From Amorphochlora amoebiformis (taxonomy: Eukaryota > Cercozoa > Chlorarachniophyceae), in NCBI GenBank assembly GCA_054601695.1, contig BAAHQB010000097.1, positions 496,001-560,000 of the forward strand: a DNA stretch of 64,000 nucleotides, given 5' to 3'. Shown here piece by piece: positions 59,751 through 64,000 of the stretch; within the stretch, counting starts at the first letter, position 1; every line of letters begins with the position of its first letter. A model generated the notes under the pieces. The model searched no databases. It was not told where the DNA came from and saw nothing but the letters and a program-made list of their open reading frames with translations. The position numbers were made by a program, and so were the translations under genes.

Positions 59751-59840
59751 TAGAGGGTTAGGGTTGGGGTATGGGTAAGGTTAGGGTACGGATACGGCTA
59801 GGGTTAGGGCTAGGGTTGGGGATAGGGTTTGGGTTAGGGA
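59751..59840 (+). repeat. TTAGGG-derived array
   Basis: Degenerate GGTTAGGG/GGGTTGGGG units. In the minus sense it is the CCCTAA-rich tract before the acceptor of exon 59746-59680. A (GT)n run follows at 59860-59882. Confidence 0.85.
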
Positions 59841-59933
59841 TAGTGGAATATGAGATTTGTGTGTGTGTGTGTGTGTGTGTGTGGGTATAGATATGTATGT
59901 GTGTCTTTCTATGGATGTATGTGTGTGAATATA

Positions 59934-59974
<41 letters not shown>

Positions 59975-59979
<5 letters not shown>

Positions 59980-60555
59980 TAGAGAGAGAGAGAGAGAGAA
60001 AGAAAGAGAGAAAAGAGAGAGGAAGAGAAAGAGAAGAGAGAGGGGGAAAGAGAAAGAAAGAGAGAGAAAAGAGAGAGAGGGAGAAAGAGAGGAGAGAAGG
60101 GGAAAGAAAAAGAGAGAGAAAAGAGAGAGAGGGAGAAAGAGAAGAGAGGGAAAGAGAAAGAAAGAGAAAGAGAAGAGAGAGAGGGAAAGAGAAAGAATGA
60201 GAGAGAAAAGAGAGAGAGAGGGAGAAAGAGAGGAGAGAGAGGGAAAGAGAAAGAAAGAGAGAGAAAAGAGAGAGAGGGAGAAAGAGAGAGAGAGAGAGAG
60301 AGGGAAAGAGAAAGAAAGAGAGAGAAAAGAGAGAGGGAGAAATAGAGAGAGAGAGAGGGAAAGAGAAAGAAAGAGAGAGAAAAGAGAGAGAGAGGGAGAA
60401 AGAGAAGAGAGAGAGGGAAAGAGAAAGAAAGAGAGAGAAAAGAGAGAGAGAGGGAGAAAGAGAAGAGAGAGAGGGAAAGAGAAAGAAAGAGAGAGAAGAG
60501 AGAGAGAGAGGGAGAAAAAGAGAGAGAGGGAGAAAGAGAGAGAGAGAAAAAGAGC
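59975..60555. repeat. (GA)n block, 0.58 kb
   Basis: Purine-rich + strand with a loose ~60-bp higher-order period (GAGAGAAAAGAGAGAGAGGG). It gives Arg/Glu/Lys and Ser/Leu ORFs that are not genes. Confidence 0.95.
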
Positions 60556-60586
60556 AGAGAGATATAGATTTATTGTTAATAGTTAC

Positions 60587-60673
60587 ATGTATTTTGAGTA
60601 TTTTTCGCAGTGTGGTTCTGAGGCGCTTGCTTTTGACGACGACTTCTTTTATATAATACATGTGTGCATGTAA

Positions 60674-60734
<61 letters not shown>

Positions 60735-60813
60735 CTTTTCTATTGTTTTACTAAAATGTATTTTATGTGTGTATTTATGTATGTATTTCATTAATTAGTA
60801 TATGTGTACACAA

Positions 60814-60844
<31 letters not shown>

Positions 60845-60859
60845 CATATTTATACACAT

Positions 60860-60891
<32 letters not shown>

Positions 60892-61102
60892 CACCTTGGA
60901 CTATCTACTGGAGAATTACCAGCGGTTGCAATTGCACTCCAGTGGTCATCCCGTATCATACCTGAAAGCCTAGACATTCACAAATATAAACATATATATA
61001 TATATATATATCTATATATATCTATATATATATATATGTATATATGTATATATCTCTATATATGCATATTATATATATATATATGTTATATATCTATATA
61101 TG

Positions 61103-61135
<33 letters not shown>

Positions 61136-61318
61136 GTATATGTGTGTAGCGGTTGCTATTGCACTCCAGTGATCGTCCCGTATCATACCTGAAAGCCTAG
61201 AAACATTCACAAATATATATTTTTATATGTATATCTATGTATCTATATATCTATATATATACATATGCACACATACACATATCTCTATATATGCATATTA
61301 TATATATATATATATATC

Positions 61319-61351
<33 letters not shown>

Positions 61352-61374
61352 TATATATATATGTATATATATGT

Positions 61375-61406
<32 letters not shown>

Positions 61407-61492
61407 GCGGTTGCTATTGCACTCCAGTGATCGTCCCGTATCATACCTGAAAGCCTAGACATATATATATATCTATATATACCTATATATCT

Positions 61493-61526
<34 letters not shown>

Positions 61527-61602
61527 CTCTATATATGCATATTATATATATATATATATATATCTATATATCTATATATATACATATAATATATATATAT
61601 GT

Positions 61603-61635
<33 letters not shown>

Positions 61636-61968
61636 TTATATAGCGGTTGCTATTGCACTCCAGTGATCGTCCCGTATCATACCTGAAAGCCTAGAAACAT
61701 TCACAAATATAAATATATATATATATATCTATATATATATATCTATATATCTATATATGTATATATATATATACCTCTATATATGCATATTATATATATA
61801 TATATGTTATATATCTATATATGTATATCTGTGTATATATGTGTGTATGTATATGTATATTTATATAGTGGTTGCTATTGCACTCCAGTGATCGTTCCGT
61901 ATCATACCTGAAAGCCTAGAAACATTCACAAATATAAATATACATATATATATATATATATATCTATA

Positions 61969-62021
<53 letters not shown>

Positions 62022-62389
62022 TAACTCTAAACCTTCTACAAAAATTCGACTGAGAAGAAACCTTAACCCTAACCGTAACCCTAACCCTAACTCTAACCCT
62101 AACCCTAGCCCTAGCCTAACCCTAACCCTAACTTTAATCCTACCCGCCTGTGTGTTTTTGACTGATATAGACATCTTGCTCATAACCAACTTAACTCTAA
62201 CCCTAACCCTAACCCTAAGCCTAACCCTAACCCTAGCCCTAACCCTAACACTAACCCTAACCCTAATAGTTACCCTTTAGTATGCTTTGGAGGGAGAAAG
62301 AGGGATATGGCTGGGGGCGGGCTGTAGAGGGGACCTATGAATGGAAGATATTGGAAATATGATATGTACATATTTATATATATATATAG

Positions 62390-62439
<50 letters not shown>

Positions 62440-62534
62440 TATTTCTACATACATGTATATGAATATATATATACATATATATGCACGTATATACGTACAT
62501 AAACATGCCAAAAAATGGATATAAATGTACATAT

Positions 62535-62582
<48 letters not shown>

Positions 62583-62682
62583 ATATGTATGTATTACACA
62601 CGCGTATGCTTATAAAAATATATACGCATATACACGTGTATACATATACTACATTCGTAAACATATACACATACACACACAC

Positions 62683-62723
<41 letters not shown>

Positions 62724-62844
62724 CATAAAAACACAGATAGATGATTATTACACCGTTCGTATATATATATATTTATATATATATGTACATAAACATAAAT
62801 ACACATAAATATACATGAATATACATAGCTATACATACACACAC

Positions 62845-62934
<90 letters not shown>

Positions 62935-63417
62935 ATTACACACACACTTACATACAACACAAAAACACATATGCACACACAACACACTCAAAAACACAAA
63001 CACAAACACATACACACATACAACACAAAAACACATATACACACACACAACACACTCAAAAAACACACAAACAACACATACAACACATACCCTTTCCGAA
63101 TAAATCCCTATCCTCCTCCGTTATCTGCGCGACCATAGACCCTAAATTTTTTTTGTCATATCAGGCTCAGGGTAGGCTTAAAACTTAGGGTTAGGGTTTG
63201 GGTTTGGGTTTAGGTTAGGGTTAGAGTTGAATTTAGTCTAGGATTAGGGTTAGGATTAGGGTTAGGGTTAGGGTTAGGGTTAGGGTTAGGGTTAGGGTTA
63301 GGGTTAGTACCTCCATCTTCAACGGGTTTGTTTTGGGACTCCAGAGCCTGAATAACGTCTGTATATAGGTATATATATATATGTGTATATGTGTATTTGT
63401 ATATGTGTATGTATGTG

Positions 63418-63469
<52 letters not shown>

Positions 63470-63529
63470 TGTACATACATGCATATGTATGTGTATATAT
63501 AGATTATGAATATGCAAAAACCGTTTGAT

Positions 63530-63568
<39 letters not shown>

Positions 63569-63720
63569 CCTATACATATACATATGTATATGTGTATGTA
63601 CATACATGCATATATATATATATATATGTACATATAGATTATGAATATGTATATACCGTTTGATATAATATATATATATATATATATAGATATATATATA
63701 CATATATATATATATATATT

Positions 63721-63769
<49 letters not shown>

Positions 63770-63822
63770 AACCTTCTTCTGCGACACCAAACACAGATGA
63801 TAACTTTCCACTTCCCAAACGA
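60587..63822 (-). CDS. seven-exon internal part of a gene, unknown product
   Basis: Exons 63822-63773 ([16 protein letters not shown]), 63358-63311 ([15 protein letters not shown]), 63141-63091 ([16 protein letters not shown]), 62334-62274 ([19 protein letters not shown]), 62178-62144 ([11 protein letters not shown]), 60961-60895 ([20 protein letters not shown]) and 60645-60587 ([19 protein letters not shown]). Every junction agrees in phase. Three introns are telomere-like: 63142-63310 (GTACTAACCC..), 62179-62273 (GTAACTATTAGGG..) and the start of 60962-62143 (GTAGGATTAAAG, then TTAGGG). The intron 60962-62143 also has four copies of an exon start. The gene runs off the window at the 5' side. 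No family recognised. The last exon is the least certain, because a + strand reading is also possible there. Confidence 0.6.
61149..61930 (-). repeat. four copies of exon start plus acceptor, ~250-bp period
   Basis: Copies at about 61149-61215, 61408-61460, 61642-61710 and 61868-61935, each GCGGTTGCTATTGCACTCCA through GAAAGCCTAG. They repeat the 5' two-thirds of exon 60961-60895 and its TTTCAG acceptor, separated by TA/CTATA repeats. Confidence 0.95.
62062..62273 (+). repeat. CCCTAA arrays flanking a 35-nt exon
   Basis: CCCTAA runs at 62062-62140 and 62190-62270 on + (TTAGGG in the sense of the minus gene) lie on both sides of exon 62178-62144. Confidence 0.9.
62880..63086. repeat. (TA)n and ACACAA/CACATA repeats
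   Basis: Inside the intron between exons 63141-63091 and 62334-62274. Nothing else is seen between 62340 and 63086 except TA/CA repeats and short AT-rich islands. Confidence 0.85.
63142..63310 (+). repeat. intron of telomere-like repeats
   Basis: On + it is TTAGGG-derived from about 63180 to 63306. In the sense strand the intron begins GTACTAACCCTAACCC and ends AAAAATTTAG. Confidence 0.85.
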
Positions 63823-63829
63823 CTGGATA

Positions 63830-63867
<38 letters not shown>

Positions 63868-63873
63868 TATATA

Positions 63874-63911
<38 letters not shown>

Positions 63912-63912
63912 T

Positions 63913-63946
<34 letters not shown>

Positions 63947-64000
63947 ATATATAATATATATATATATATTAATATACATATGAAAACATATATATATATA
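63823..64000. repeat. (TA)n to window end
   Basis: Nearly pure TA, presumably the intron upstream of exon 63822-63773. Confidence 0.9.

Noticed and set aside
60615-60656. + strand exon [13 protein letters not shown] after TTTTTCGCAG
   Set aside because: Attractive acceptor, but it conflicts with the minus exon chain that agrees in phase, and there is no donor or partner on +.
59897-60673. 258-aa Arg/Glu/Lys ORF resembling a coiled coil
   Set aside because: Composition follows (GA)n; it begins in (TA)n and ends by chance.

Overview
This is nuclear DNA from an intron-rich eukaryote, probably a protist or alga whose telomere-type hexamer is TTAGGG. I cannot place the lineage further. The evidence is GT-AG splicing (plus one GC-AG intron), exons of about 20 to 370 nt, no operons or ribosome binding sites, and no tRNA or rRNA gene that I can see. 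More than half of the window is low-complexity sequence: (TA)n nearly everywhere, (GA)n/(CT)n blocks, and interstitial TTAGGG/CCCTAA arrays. Most long ORFs are translations of these repeats. The real genes are chains of short exons, which I assembled by hand by requiring splice sites and codon phase to agree.

Layout. 1-2750: repeats and minisatellites. 2754-3701 (+): 3' end of a gene. 3887-4288 (-): a small ORF. 5356-15239 (-): a complete ABCG half-transporter in 24 exons, about 725 aa, the only gene whose family I recognise with confidence. 15.5-23.7 kb: scattered exon fragments in TA repeats. 24167-31352 (-): a long gene of unknown product whose introns carry GA, CT and TTAGGG blocks. 33845-36716 (-) and 37095-39769 (+): a head-to-head pair; the second is a 318-aa coiled-coil protein. 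41074-44197 (+): an acidic/basic coiled-coil protein. 45104-45167 (-) and 45824-47268 (+): gene ends. 47957-50084: terminal exons. 50223-51496 (-) and 51561-52352 (+): a head-to-head pair only 64 bp apart; the second is a complete 194-aa, four-exon gene. 53693-56733 (+): an eight-exon gene of 344 aa. 57395-59746 (-) and 60587-63822 (-): two more fragmented genes.

Two recurring structures stand out. First, several introns consist almost wholly of telomere-like hexamers, and the hexamer itself supplies the splice signals (donor GTTAGGG or GTAACCC; acceptor tract CCCTA..AG). The cleanest is the 111-nt intron 39221-39331. Second, many exons sit beside ladders of partial copies of their own edge. 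Copies of the exon start plus its acceptor lie in the upstream intron, and copies of the exon end plus its donor lie in the downstream intron, separated by (TA)n or TTAGGG. The order is consistent on both strands at eight or more loci. Where a copy differs from the real exon, most differences are synonymous. This suggests introns here grow by repeated duplication across splice junctions seeded in microsatellites, leaving arrays of potentially usable decoy splice sites.

Apart from the transporter, no gene could be given a function. No common pathway is evident.
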